Assembly (NCBI GenBank): GCA_036872755.1
Contig: JAVHNS010000003.1
Span: forward strand, 3,286,001-3,350,000
Length of the DNA stretch: 64,000 nt
Direction: 5' to 3'
Source of the DNA: Orbilia blumenaviensis
Lineage: Eukaryota; Ascomycota; Orbiliomycetes; Orbiliales; Orbiliaceae
The notes beneath the pieces were generated by a model. That model had not been told where the DNA came from, made no database searches, and was given only the letters and a program-made list of their open reading frames with translations. The position numbers were made by a program, and so were the translations under genes. Within the stretch, counting starts at the first letter, position 1. The number at the start of each line of letters is the position of its first letter. Below, piece after piece: positions 46,501-60,300 of this stretch.

Positions 46501-48936
46501 ATCGCTGTGGGCTCGATACCCGTTCGTCAAAGTAATTTTGTAAGAGACTGCCTTCAACCCGTTTTCTTGCATCCCCAACCCGGTTAAAAAAGACAATGCC
46601 GTCCATCCTTTCTGACCCAGAGCCCACCCGTTTTTCAGGCACTTCAACGTCGGCGCCCCAGTATATATATGAAGCCGATTCTCAGCCCGAGGTTGTCCTT
46701 TCCAACCATGAATATCTGTAACTATTCCATGCGCCAGTTTCAGATTTCTGTAAAAGTGACCTCCGCAGCCTTGGCTCTTCCAAGGATGGTACAGGATAAC
46801 CTCAAAAATGGGGTCAGACCTAAACCCAGCCTTTTGATCCGCCAGCTCCCGTATCCGCGAGGACATATTGTGGAATCGAGAATTGGGGACAAACAAAGTG
46901 ATGCAGACGAGACGACGTTCGAGAGCGATCTCTTCTTGTTGGCCTTGACAGTTGGATATAGTCTTTGGCGTTATCCCGTGCAGATGCTGATGAATCCAGA
47001 ATTCGTCGCTTCGGCTGATCTCGCCCCCCAACGACCGGCGAACATCACGCTCTATTCTAACCCAGTCCAAACTACTATCAGCTGTGGAGTGGCTTTTGAG
47101 TGTTTGTATCAAAAGTGCAAAAGTGGCAGCGGTGTGTCTCCAATGATATGTGTGCATCTCTTCAAACATCGCATACCCTATGTTCGAAAGAACGCCCACA
47201 ATCTCATCATGATTGAAATCGAGCTTGGCAAACAGAACTCTCATGTCAATGTCAACGTTTGAAAGTTTGAAACCATATCGCCCGCATTGGAAAATTTCGA
47301 GACTGGACGCACCAAGCCCATTCAGGAGTCGTTTGTTGCGTTCATCATTTTCAGGAACAGGACGTAGACCAAATAGTGTCCAAACAGTGTCAAGAGCGAC
47401 GCCGACTAAACGGGACATGGGGAAATATCTGCCTCCGTCCCTGCGAATAGTTCTGTCGGTGATAACAATTCCTCCAGGGCTTTCAAGAATAAGACCTGCT
47501 CCAAGGAAAAGATTCCACAGCCCGGTAGACCTAACCCCAACCCTCGCATCTACGACGTGGAACGTTAGATTTGATGGGTAAGTTGGCTCAGAGTCATCGC
47601 CTTTCTGGCCGTAAACTTCTTGCATGAGAGGTGGAGTAGCAGCTGCAGAATTTGGAGGCCGGAGCAGGCGGATTTCGTGCAGATACTCCATTGGGCCTGA
47701 TAGTATAAACGTAATTTGTGCTATCCGGTGCTCAAACGCAGTACGTAGTGAGAAAGCCCAATCTGCAAACTCATCCATGCACCCGGTCTTTAATCTTTGT
47801 AGTAGCTTTTGGTGATACCTCGGATCGTAGTTATCTCCGAGAACTGGTCCACCTGCCTTGCTAGAGTATTCATCATGTATTTCATGGAATTTCCTAAAGC
47901 CATTCAGTGGCTCAAGCACTAGATCAAGATGCGGATTAGCTGGTGAGAATACTGACTGTTGTTTCTGCACCTGGAACCTACCAAAGTCCCAACCTTTCCC
48001 TTCCCCGATATGTGAGAGCGCGAAAAGTAAATTCATCACAACGGGCACGGTGTCCTTTTCAAGCGAAGTCTTTCCCGTATTCCAATACTCTTCATGGATT
48101 TGATGGACTGCCCGGTTTAACTTTTCTTGTACGTTGTTTTTACACCATGTTGAGTCTTTAAAAATATCAACTCCCTTTTTCCCCACCACGGGTTTAGTTT
48201 TGAGATGATCTGACAACGAATCCTTTAGTTTCTGATTGTAACCCTCATCCGCGATCAACCCTTCATATCGGGTATAAATGCGGTTGAGCTCTTTACGAGT
48301 TGCCGCAGAGCCTATGTGAACGAGCTTGGAGAGATCATATGCTTCCCATTCTTTGAGGCTGGATGTCGCTTTCGAGAGGACGTTTAGATGGAACATCAGA
48401 TACTTTGCAGTGGGTCCGGGTATCAGGGAGTTAAAATAAATCTCCCAACAAGTGTACTTTGACAGTTCTTTGACGTCTTGTTGTAGACGCATTACATTAA
48501 TTATGACGATATTTCGGGCTAGAGTACCGACGACATTATATTAATATACAGAAGAGGACAGGCAGGATGCGGGGCATGGAAACTACTCACCAAGTATATA
48601 TGGGTCATTGGCGCATATTGTAAAATGAAGAGTTCGGCGATGCTCTGGCTTCGATAATTCTATATTGCTCTCGATGTCCTACAACTTAGTCATTGATGGG
48701 CCTCGAGACGCTCAATGCGTTGGATCGTATAAGTATCTGATCTGAATCAAGTACTTACTCTCCTGAAGCTCGACTACCGTTGAATGAATCGTATGCAAGA
48801 CATCCTGGACACCTCCATGTAGTACCAGGGCGTTGAGGTATCGCTCAGGGCGAATGGGCTCGTAAAGATTTAGGGGAAACATGCTGTAATATGGTTTCCA
48901 GGCATTTGCCGCTTCGAAACAGGCTGGGGCAGCCAT
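43543..48936 (-). CDS. DUF4470-domain protein with long disordered region
   Basis: Three exons, 48759-48936, 48591-48659 and 43543-48518, with introns of 99 and 72 nt (donors GTAAGT and GTGAGT), encode 1740 residues. Splicing rebuilds an N-terminal DUF4470 (PF14737) at about residues 15-110: a short GG-x-x-DVLHTI segment, then LHFTICANDPYILARNIVI, the family's ...D-x-x-x-LARN-x signature. A large folded region follows to about 740. Residues about 840-1520 are low-complexity and probably disordered, with an acidic/Lys-rich start and a Pro/Thr/Glu/Ala-rich array of degenerate TDAPVETT-like units. Next come a Lys-rich stretch near 1550 (KKKKKRGRKK, a possible nuclear signal) and a conserved-looking C-terminal ~110 residues. 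DUF4470 often heads MYND-finger proteins, but I see no MYND finger. Role unknown. The uninterrupted 4.9-kb last exon rules out decay. Confidence 0.8.
44400..44760 (-). repeat. coding array of degenerate Pro/Thr/Glu units
   Basis: Within the DUF4470 gene, successive roughly 30-36 nt units encode variations of APPETxxD/N and APVETxxD. The nucleotide pattern on the + strand repeats GGAGCATCA/GTAGTTTCT-like blocks. Such arrays readily gain or lose units. Confidence 0.65.
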
Positions 48937-51720
48937 TTTTTAGGATCATGGAATTCTGCAATCGGGTTTGCATGGATTGCCCGCAACTGTATCTGGCGGC
49001 GTTAAGGAGGAGAAATATCTACAGCAGAAAACGAGCCAGATAAAATGTTGTACTCCTTTCAGTTTGTCTAGACTATCGGCGCTATTCGTACTTGGTATCC
49101 AGAACACAGATACCTACAGCTATTTCAATGTAACCAGTCTCACGAAGGGAGTTGTGGCTGTAATAATGGTGAAATAATTGACTGGAGACACAGCTACGAC
49201 CGAAAGCCCCCTAAGTCTCTACAATTTTCAAAATATTTAGTTCACCATAAACAGCAAGTTAAACGTAGGTAACTCCGCCGGAGATGTTTCAGGGATTAAA
49301 TCAATAGTATAGCTGAGGTCAGCATTAAACTAGTGTTTTCTTATCTCCGACATAAATATCCCTCACAATCTGCCTATATGTTGGGTTTTGTCATCAAGAT
49401 ACGATATTACACTAGATCTTCACCAAAATAATTCTAGCTTAGGTTTAGTCCAATTAGGCCAACGTTCAGATAGCCTATTGCCTTGAAACACTAAGTATTA
49501 GGCCAGAAACTCGGTGAGGCGTTAGTTGGCGTTGCGAGGCATTGCGTATTGCATTGGGATTGGGATGACGCTATCATCAAAAACATCTTACCTAGCAGTC
49601 CAGATGGATTACCTAGGTAGTCGATACTAACTTCAGCGCCAAAATTTCGCCTGCTAACGTTTTCAACCGCGCTGCGAGACTCCCTAGCAACCTGAGATGC
49701 CTGAATTGGTTATGGGGCAAGGCTTAATTGCCCTGCTAGTTGCTTGCCCAAATTAGTACCCAAATTGATAACTACCCGTCACTACCCCAGCTGAACGCCC
49801 AACTCTGACCTGTAAACCGCCCAATATTGCCGTACCAACCAGCATACTCGCCTACTTACCCGTCTACCTGCCTATTAATATTATCATACTCATCACGAAA
49901 AACGAGTTGTGTCATCCTGGGCGTCCAACAGCGGGATGTTCAGGGTGTTTTTGGAACATTCTACGCTATCGGGACGATAGTTCGTTGTTTGGACGGCCGG
50001 GATGATACGGTATGCGATTTTTTGGGCTAATTCAAAAAAGCGGGATTTTAATTTATATTAAAATGAATTATTGTCAAAATTGATGGGGTCAAGTAAAGTG
50101 TCCCGTTGCTACAGTATGTGGTGAGGAGCAACACCTTTGTCAGTAAGTGTGGGATAGAGTTATTGACGACAAGAGAAGAATAAGTAGTATGAGGAGGAGG
50201 CCAAATGGGGATGATTACGACTTATGATATGGAGTCAAAAGGGCAAAATGATCTCAAAAGAAAGAGAGAGGAGAGGAGAGGGAGAGGAGAGAAGAAGAAG
50301 GAAGATAAGGAGGAAGTGCAGGAAGTGCATTCGTACCTGAGTCATCCGTCTCTGCATGACGGATGCCCGGCTTTATTGAATATGTCAGACAGCAAACTTC
50401 ATTCATTTTTCAGTTCCCTCTCTTTCCCCCCCTTGTTTTTGACAATATACGCGATTCAACGAGACGGTATCCAAAGATACCCGAAGATACGCAACAAAGC
50501 TACTTGTTTTCTTTCGTACAAACCAGAGCGACTGCCAGCATCACGAAGTTTCTAAGTAGCAAATATCACCAAGGTATACTTACAAAATGGCGATATTTAT
50601 GAGACTGTGTAATAAGTTGCTAGTATTTCTCAGAAAGATAAGAACTAGCGATCAAATTCGTCGAGGCGATGATCGAGGAGGACCAACAACGAATCGAAAT
50701 CCTTCACAAAGCTCCGGCAACAACCAAAACAACGACGTCTCATAGGATTTAGATACACTTGAGCGTGCTGAATTTTTTGCACATCGACGGCAGACTTGTT
50801 ATCAAGCTAGATAACCCAATCTGTTAGTTAAACGCTGTGAGCTATATAAAATCCACATACTTTGGCTATGCTGGCTGTAAGAAAGGGTATTCTTGAGCTC
50901 TTATACCAAATTCTGGAACCTAATTCTTGGAGATGTTATTACAGAGGGCGGTCTGAGGTGTAGAGCAACTCAAACGACAGTTACGGAGCACGAGTACCGG
51001 TGAAAGATGTGGCAGCCTTCACCCAACTATACGGAGTTTTGCAGACCTTTCAATCACTTCCCATGGATATGAATCAACCGCACAGTTTCCAGTAATATCT
51101 ATATCAACCATATCTGTCTAACAAAAGACTCGCATGAAGTGGCGTATCGACTCTAAACTACTTAGTTGGTGATTCGTGTGGAGAAGATTTCCACGAATGA
51201 TGTGGCCAAAGCGGAACAGACTAGGTTTATCTACATCCGGAGACTAGTAATGGGGCATCTGGTTCCGGCCGCTGGGCAGCATCAAAATTTATTATAGCAA
51301 AGTGAGCCTGCATACAAGAGTGCCGCGCTTTTCATCAAATTCAAAGCCTTTAACAATCAGCCATCAAACTATTGGCCTCATTAACAACGATCGATAGCGT
51401 TGCCCAGGCCCAGTATCAGAAACGTGTATACCGGGGTCACCCAGAATCACAGATCCCTTTACGAAATCCGAAAAATGGGAGGCAATGTAATCCCATCGCG
51501 CACGGTGTGAGCGCAGACACCGGCTTTGCTTAGCGCTGCCGGTCGAAGGCTGCATAACTTTGGTCAGTTCATCTACACAACCTTAACGCCATAAAAAACA
51601 TCATCAACATAATCAAAAGCCCATTAATCAATTTCTTTCTGAGTTCCTTCAGTTCCAGCCTGTTAATCTCTCTTTTCATATCTAACATAACATCCACAAC
51701 TTTTATCAGCCAACCAATAA
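48937..51720. other. 2.8-kb gene-free flank of the AT-rich block
   Basis: No supported gene. It holds a polypurine tract (50256-50316). From about 51590 the composition shifts gradually: C is kept while G becomes rare, ending in the AT-rich block. The frame at 51364-51555 (-) has no recognisable domain. Confidence 0.55.
50256..50316 (+). repeat. GA-rich polypurine tract
   Basis: About 60 nt of almost only A and G (AGAGAGGAG and GAAGAAG-like units). The surrounding frame is low-complexity and not credible as a protein gene. Confidence 0.8.
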
Positions 51721-53178
51721 ATATTAAAAAAACAATATATTTTATAATAAATTTTTATATATTTTTTTTTTTCTAATCTTAATTTCAAATAAATTATATA
51801 TAATTTAAATTTTAGATATTTATTATTTTCAAAATTTTTTTAATTTTTTATATATAATTTATTATTATCATTAAAATTTTTAAATTATATGTGTTTACTA
51901 CTATTATTATAATTTTCAAATTATATATATTAATAATAGTTAATTTTATAAAATTTATAAAATAATTAACAAAATATAATCTAATACACATTAAAAAATA
52001 TTTAATAATAAAAAAAATAATATTCTATTTTAATTTAATATTAATATTATTTTTTATAAATATAAAACATTATTATTATTATTATAATTAAATTTTAATA
52101 TTATTATTTTTATAAATTTTTAATTTTTTTATTTTTAAAATTAAATTTTTTTATTTTTAATTTTTTTTATTTTATTTTCCTTTAAACTTAAATAAAAAAA
52201 ATTGTAAATAATTTAATTTTTATAAATTTTATTATTATTTTATATATTTGAATTTTTTTAATATTATTATTAATATTAAATAAAAATTAATTTTATTAAA
52301 ATTGTTTAATATGTTTTAAAAAAAATTTATTTTAATATTGAAATTTAAATTAAATAAAACTATATTGGATATTTAAATTAATTTTTTTTGTATAACAAAA
52401 GTTATATTTTTATTATAATTAAATATAAATTTAATTATTTTAAAAAAAAAGGTAGTTTTATTGGATAACTTATAATTATAAAAATTATAAATTATTAATT
52501 TAAAAAATAATATAATTAAATTAATTTTAAATTTAAATTTATTTATTAAAAAAATTTTATTAATTATTTTAAATTTTATTATTATTTATAAAGATAAAGG
52601 ATTTATATTCCAAAATAATTTTTCCTTAATTTAATTAAATTAATTAAATATTTTAAAAAAATCAAAAATTATTAAATTTTTATATAATTAAATTAAATTA
52701 TTTTTAAAATTTTTATTTATTTAATTTATTTTATTTATTTTATATAAAATAAAAAATAAAATATTTAAAAAATTTATAAAAAAATATAATTAAAATAATT
52801 TTTTTTTAATAAATTAATATTCAAAATTTAAATTATTTATTAAAAAAATATTCTTAAAAAAGTTTTATTATAATATAAATTTTAATAAATATTAATTATT
52901 AAATTTTTTAATATTTTTTAATAAAAAAAATTATAATTAAATAAAATTAAATAAAATTATTTTATTAATATTATTTTTATTTAAAAAATATTTTATTAAA
53001 AAATTATTAAAATTAAATAATTTTTTTAATTTTAATATTAATATTATTTATTTTTTTTTTAAAAAGAGATTTAATTTTTAAAAATATAATAATTTAAATT
53101 TAAATAATATAAATTTAATTAAAATTAATTTATTTAAAAATTTAAATATTTTTAATTTGGGGTTATAGGTAGGTGATA

Positions 53179-53270
53179 AGAATAATAAAAAAAAAGAAAA
53201 AAATGAGAATAATAAAAAAAAAAAGAAAATAAGAATAATAAAAAAAAAAAAAAAGATAAAAATAATAATA
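53179..53270 (+). repeat. tandem repeat inside the AT block, three ~27-bp units
   Basis: Three units start AGAATAATA and continue as A-runs broken by a single G. They stand out because G occurs only at fixed unit positions. Confidence 0.65.
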
Positions 53271-56200
53271 AAATTGTTAATAAAAAATTTTTCTTAACAA
53301 AAGTTTTAATTTTAAAAAATAAAAATAACTTTAAATTAATGGTTATATATTTTTTTAATATAAAAAAAAAATTTTAAAATATTTTTTTATTAATTAAAAA
53401 TATTTAAAAAATTATAAATATTAATTTTAAAATTATTTATTATATTTATAAAATAATTAATATAATTTAAGATATTATTAATAAATATAAAAAAAAAATT
53501 ATTAAATTTTAAAATTAAAATAATATATTAAATATATTTTGTTTATATTTATTTATTAATTATTTTTTTTAAATTAAAATTTATAATTAAAAAAAAAAAA
53601 ATTTATTAAATTTAAAATAAAATATTTTTAATTTTTTTAAAATAATTAATTTTTTTATATTATATTAAATTTAGAAAATTAAAATTATTTAATAAAATTT
53701 AATTTATTATTTAATTATTTAATTTAAATTAAATATAAAAAAAATAAAAATAATAGATAAGTTTAAAAATTTTATAAAAAATAAAAAATTTATAATTAAT
53801 ATAAAATTAAATTTTTTTTTTAAATAAATTAATTTTTAAAAAAAATTTTTAAAATTAAAAAATAAATTTTATATATTAAATGATTTTATTTAAATTAAAA
53901 ATTATAATTTAATATTATATAATATAAATAAAAAATTTATTTAAATTTTAAAATATAAAAAAATTTTATTTATTAAATTTTTTTTAATGTTTTAAAATCA
54001 ATTTCAATATTTTTTATTATAAAAAATAAAAATTAATAATTTTCAAAAATTATTATCTAATAAAAAAATAAATTATCTAAAAATATTAATTTAAATTTAA
54101 CAATTAAATTAAATAAAAAAATTTTAAAAAAAATAAAATTAAAAGAAATTATTAATATTATATTTAAAAAAAATAAAAAAATTAAAAAAATATTAAAATT
54201 ATAAAAATTTATAAATAAAAATTTTAATAAAAATTTTAAAAAAAAAAAATTTTAATTTTAAAAATATTATAAAAAAATTTAGTATTATAAATAAAATTAA
54301 AAAAAATAAAATTTAAAATTAATTATTAATTTTATATATTAATATTTTTATATTAAATATAAATATATTTTAATTAATTAAAAATATAATTTTAAAATTT
54401 AAAAATATTTTTAATTAATAAAATTTAATTATAATTATTAATTTTTATATTATATTTAAAAAATTATTTTTTATTTTTATTAAAAAATTTTATTTAATTT
54501 ATTTATTAAAATTAAATTAAAATATTTATTAATTATTTTTTTTTAATTAAATTTACTTTTTTATTTTTTATTTTTTATAATTTTTTTCTAATAATTATTT
54601 TATTTTTTTTAAATAATATATTTTGTAAAAAAATATTATTATATATTAAAAATTTAATTTATTGTTTATTAAGATTTTTTATTTTATAATATAATAATAA
54701 TATTTATTATAATTAAATATGGGTTATAATAAAAAAAATAATTTTATATTTTTTATATTTTTTTTTAAAAAATAGTAAAATTTTATATTAATTTAATTAT
54801 AATTTTTTTTTTTTAATATTTTAAAAAAAAATTATAAAATTTTTGATAAAAAGTTTTAATATTTTTTTTAATAAAGATTTTAATTTATATTTTAAATATT
54901 TATTACTTAATTTATTAAGAAAATTTTTATATAAAATAATAAATTCTTTAATATTAGATTTTATTTAATTTTTAACAAATTATAATTTTGTTTTATATAT
55001 AAATATTACAGATAAATTAATTTTATATATTTAATTATAAAAAAGTTATATTAATATAATAAATTATTATTTTAATATTTTTAATTTTAAAGTTTTATTT
55101 TATATAATTTTTGATTTTATTGTTGGAATAGATTATATATTTATTTATTTTTATATATAAGTTTTAAATATTTAATATATTAAAAATGATATTAATATTA
55201 AAAAAAATAAAAAAAATAAATTTTATAAAAATATATTTTTTTTATTTTTATTTAATATTTTTAATAATATAAATAGTAATTTGTTTAAAATTTTAAAAAA
55301 AATTAAATAAAATAAAATTAATAAATTATTTTTATATAAATATAAAAATAATAATTTTATTTTAAAATTTATAATAAAAATAAAAAATATTAAAAATAAA
55401 AAATTTTTTTAATATAATTTATTAAAAAAAATAAAATATCAACATTTATTAAATAAAATTATATTTTTTAAAAAAAAAAAACAAAAAATAATTTATAAAA
55501 TTAATAAAAAGATTATTTTTTTTAGTTTATTTAAAATATTTTAAAAATATTTTAAATTAATTTCTAAAAATAAAACAATTTTAGCAAAATTTAAAAATAT
55601 TTTAAAAAAAATATTATATAATATTTTATAAATTTATTAAATAAACTTATTAAAACTAAACAAAATATTAAAAAAATATAAATTAAAAAAAAAATTTATT
55701 TTTTAAATTTAAAAAAATAAGAAAGATGGAATATTTTTTTTATTTTAAAAAAATTAAAATTAATATTTTTAAAAATAAAAAATTTAATAAAAATAAAAAA
55801 TAAAATTATAAAATTTTAAATTTTTAAATTAATTTTTAAAAAAATTTTAATATTATTTAATAATATTTTAATATTAAATAAAATATTAAATATGTGGATA
55901 AGGGTTATTTTAATTTTATTTTTAAAATTAAATAAATTTAATTTAAAATAATTAAAAGATTTAAAAAAAATAATATTATAATTTATTTTAAAAAAATTAT
56001 TTTTAATTTTATTATTTAATTATATTTTATTTTAAATAAAAATCTTTTTATTAATTATTTAATTAAACTTTTAATTTTTATTTAAAATAATTAAAAATTT
56101 ATTTATTATAAAAATATTAATAAAAAAATATAAAATAATTAAAAAAATTTTATTTATAATATTAATAAATTTATAAAAAATTTTTAATAATATTAATAAA

Positions 56201-56700
56201 AATATTCTTTAAAAAAAGTTAAAAAAATTAAAAATTAAAACTTAAATATTAAAAATTTTAAAATAATTATATTATAACACAACAATTACAATCAAAATTT
56301 AAAATATATTTTCTAATTTTATTAATATTTCATCTAATATTATTTAAAAAAAAATTTTTTTTATTATTATTATTTATTATATATATTTATAATATGATAA
56401 TTAAAGATATAAATAATCCTAAATTTTTTAAAAATTTTTTTTTTTAATTAGTATTAGTAAATAATATTATTATATTTTTAATTATAAAAAATGGAATTAT
56501 ATATAAATTAAAAAATATAATACTCCAAATTATTAAATTATATTTAAAAATTAATTTTAATAAAATATATATTATTTTTTTAGGAGATATTTTGAGAATA
56601 AATAATTTTTTAATTATAATTAATATAAATATTTTTATTGTTTTTAAATTTTTAATTAAATATATTAAATTTATTTTATTAAATAAGAATTGGGATTTAA

Positions 56701-56935
56701 ATATTTATGCCCGACTGCATTTATGCAGGAGGGTTAAAGTTGAACCAGCGCGAGGGCGCGATCCTACCCAGATCCGCAAAAAAATGTGTTGTTTTTGGCC
56801 GACAGAGAAAAAAATTTTTAATTTTTGCCATACAAATTTGTATGGGATTTTGCAAATCTTAGCGGTCTTGGCACTAATTTTCAAGTCTTGGCTAAGAAAT
56901 TTTAAAAATCACCCCTGACAAAAGTCTTCACCATT
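56701..56935. mobile_element. GC-containing island, possible mobile-element fragment
   Basis: An abrupt return to ordinary base composition inside the AT block. It contains a perfect 18-bp palindrome at 56828-56845 (centre AAATTT), inverted copies of TCTTAGC/GCTAAGA, and CCCGACTGCA near 56709. The reverse complement TGCAGTCGGG recurs at about 57319-57330 in the next island, so the two islands may be the ends of one inverted-repeat element (about 56.70-57.36 kb). No coding potential. Confidence 0.5.
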
Positions 56936-57083
56936 TTTGTATTTTTGAATCTATAACTCTAATACTTTAATATAATCTTCTTTAACCCTTTATCTAACTT
57001 CCTATAAGCAAATAGGTCTTTAGTTACTATTTTTATATTTTTTTTATTTTTTTAAATTAAGTCATTTTTAGCGAAATCAGGTT

Positions 57084-57276
57084 ATGTGATAATTTTTGAT
57101 GTTAAAACTATTTTTTATTTAATTTTTATTTGATTTTATTTAAATTTAATTTAATTTTTACATGCAAAATGGTTATGTGACACATAGAAAATAATATCAC
57201 AAAACTTTTAAATTTAAATTAAATTAAATTAAATAAAAAATTAAAAAAAATATTTTAACATCAAAAATTATCACAT
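57084..57276. repeat. long inverted repeat, MITE-like hairpin
   Basis: The arms 57084-57107 and 57253-57276 are exact 24-nt reverse complements (arm starts ATGTGATAATTTTTGATG). Similarity continues inwards for about 40 more nt. A further GTTATGTGACACAT motif lies between them. Such a hairpin is typical of a small non-autonomous element. Confidence 0.7.
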
Positions 57277-57974
57277 GACACATACAAAAATTATATATTA
57301 TTCATTTAAAATCAAAATGCTGCAGTCGGGTTTGAGTGCTGCGCAGCAGCCTCCTAGTTTAAATTTTAAAATAGTTTTTATTAAAAAAATTATCTTTATA
57401 TTATATATATTAAAAAAATATATTTTTTTATTTTTAATTAAAATATTTTTAAATATATATTTTATATTAATAAATTATTATTTTTTTTTTATAACTAAAA
57501 TCTTTTTTAATTATAATAATATAAAAAAAAAAAAAAAATAAATATAATATAATTTAATTTTATTTAAAAAATTTTTAAAATTTAAATATCTTTTATTATT
57601 TTAATTATAAAAATAAAAATTAATTAATTAAAAATTTTATAAAAAATATTAATATTAATTATAAAATTTTTTTTTTACTTTACTAAAATTTTGAATATAA
57701 AATTTATAAAAGTTATTTTTATAAATTTAATAAAATTAACTTTTTTATATAAAAAAAAATAAGTATTTAAATTTTAAAAAAAAATTATAAAATTAAATAA
57801 ATTTTTAAACTTTAAAAATAATAAAGTAGAATTTTTACCTATTTTAATAAATAAAATTTTAAAAAAATAATTATTAAAAAATATTAATAAAAATATTAAT
57901 TAAATATTTAAATTAAAATATTTACCAAAATATTTTAAATATAATTTTTAATTACATCAGCAAAAAAAAGTGTT

Positions 57975-58012
57975 GGCTTCCCAGGCTTCTGAAGCCAATA
58001 AGCCGGGAAGCC
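57975..58012. repeat. nested short hairpin at AT-block subdomain border
   Basis: Outer arms GGCTTCCC (57975-57982) and GGGAAGCC (58005-58012) enclose inner arms GGCTTC/GAAGCC (57984-57996). It is a 50-nt GC-rich island separating the most AT-poor-in-GC part (before) from the slightly less extreme part (after). Confidence 0.7.
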
Positions 58013-60147
58013 TCTTAACTTAGAATATTACTTAGAAATCAAAATTTTCATTTGCTTCTTAGAAGTTATAAGATGATTATTGTTTATTAAACAACATTTT
58101 TTAAATTTTCGCAAACATCAGAAAGCTTAAGTTATTTTAGTTGTTATATAAATATTAAAATTTAAAACATCAACAAAATTTATGTTTTTAAAAATTTAAT
58201 ACAAAACAATTTTTTTTACAATAATTTATAAATAATTACCATTAATAATTAAATATAACATAAATAAATTTGTTTTTACAATTTAAAATTATTATTATTA
58301 TTACTATTAATATAATTCTAATATAAATACATTTCACAATAAATAAAAATAAAACAATGGTTATTTATTAAATATTAATAAAAAAATTATTAAAATTTAT
58401 TTTTTTTTCCATTGTTAATAATATCAAATCCAAATTTTAAACTCCCCTTTTTAACCAAGTTATTTTTTCTAAAATAACCTATATTAAACACTAAATAACT
58501 TACAAAATTCTTTCTTATATAAATTAATAAGCTTATAAAAGTTTAAAATATTTTTCATAAATTACTAATATTTATTAGTTTACAGAATATGTTAATTATA
58601 AGATAATAAACATTATATTTTTGTTAGTTATTATCACTGCAGTTATATTTGTATTCTGAATCCTAATTTTTTATTATTTTAATATAATAAATATTATTAT
58701 TATAATCTAAACTATCAATTTTATATTTATTATATTTATTAATTTTAAATTAAAAATTCTTTGATTTATGAAAATTTTCTAATATTATTTGATTAATATT
58801 GTAAAAATAATAGAATATATAAATAATATATTTATACTTTATTATTATCAATTACTAGATATTTTCCATTTAAAACTATAAAAAAATAAATTTATCTTTA
58901 TTGTAAGATCTTTATAAATAAAATATCAATTTTTAATTAATAAATTTTGTATCCAAATTTTACAATATTCAATAATATTTTTCAAACAATAAATATTTTT
59001 TATAATTTTTTTAATAATATTAATAAAATAACTTTAATTAAAATTAAATAATTTTATAAAATATTTTATATATTAATAATTTAATTATTTATTAAAATTT
59101 ATTAAAAAACTTTAAATATATTTTTAAATATTTTTATTAAAAAAAAATAATATATTTTAAAACCACCAAAAAAAATATTAATTTTAACATCTTTCATAAA
59201 TACTAATTTTATTTAAAAAAAAATATAATTTTTTATAAATATATTAAAAAGTTTTAGTATTATTATTATAATATATTATCTTTTTATTATCTACTAAATA
59301 TATTCTTAATATATTGTTAGTTAATTCTATTATTATGTATATCATTAAAAAAAATATTTTTAAATTTTTAGATTTTTGGCGTATTATAAGATATAATATT
59401 ATCAATCTTCAATTATTATCCATTACTTTAAATTAACAAGTAATTATAAAAATTATTAAATATTTTTAATTAGATACACAACATCTAATAATAGACAATA
59501 TTATAATTATAAATAATATTTTAATTGTAGATTTATTATTATTTTTTATTGTTTCCTTTGGGATAGAGGTTGTTATAATAAATGATTTAATTGGATTTGT
59601 TTATATATTAGATAGTGGTAATTTGTTAAAATCCACTGAAAAGATATTATAAAATTGTAGTAAAATAGATTTTAAACCTAAATTCATTTTTTTATATATT
59701 TATTTATTTAATTTTATAAAAATATTAGTAGATTGTATAACAAACAATAAAAAATCAATAAAAAATAGTATTGGTAAAAAAATTATAAAATAATTAATTT
59801 CTTCAACTAATTCTCCTATTTTTTTTGTTAAATTTAATATTTCATAATTTAATTTTATAAATAAATTTTCTAATATTATTATATTAAGTAATATGAAATT
59901 TAATGAATTATTATTATTTACTATCACTTTTTGTGATAATATATTTACAATAAAATTTAATAAACTATTATTATTTATTATTATTTTTTATAATAATATA
60001 ACTAAAATTTTTACATCTTATTAGTTATTAATATATTTATAATATAAATGTTATTAGATGATAAGGATTTTATTATAGATGGAAGGAGTTTCTTTGTTTG
60101 TATTATTATTTTTTTTGTTACTTTATTTTTTGTATTCACAATAGTGG

Positions 60148-60180
60148 ATTTAATAAATTTAATAAATTTAATAAATTTCT
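60148..60180 (+). repeat. short AT tandem repeat
   Basis: About three copies of a 10-nt TTTAATAAAT-type unit. Confidence 0.6.
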
Positions 60181-60254
60181 TTACTTTGGTTATGATGATG
60201 ATAATAAAAATATATTAAATAAACAACATTTATTAGTGAATAATATAAATTAAT

Positions 60255-60300
60255 AAAAAAAAAAAAAAAAAAAAAAAAAATAAAAAAAAAAAAAGGGGGG
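60255..60300 (+). repeat. poly(A) run ending in G6
   Basis: A run of 26 A, one T and 13 A, followed directly by six G. It could be a retroelement tail junction, a replication-slippage tract, or an assembly artefact. Confidence 0.7.

Noticed and set aside
50205..50555. 116-residue frame with Lys/Arg/Glu-rich start
   Set aside because: It is translated from the polypurine tract; no domain and no supporting splice or promoter signals.
56592..56918. open frame spanning the edge of the first GC island
   Set aside because: The N-terminal half is low-complexity Ile/Asn/Lys sequence from AT-rich DNA, and the rest crosses into island sequence with no domain.
59700..59927. 75-residue frame in the AT block
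   Set aside because: It is Ile/Asn/Leu/Lys low-complexity, as expected from composition alone.
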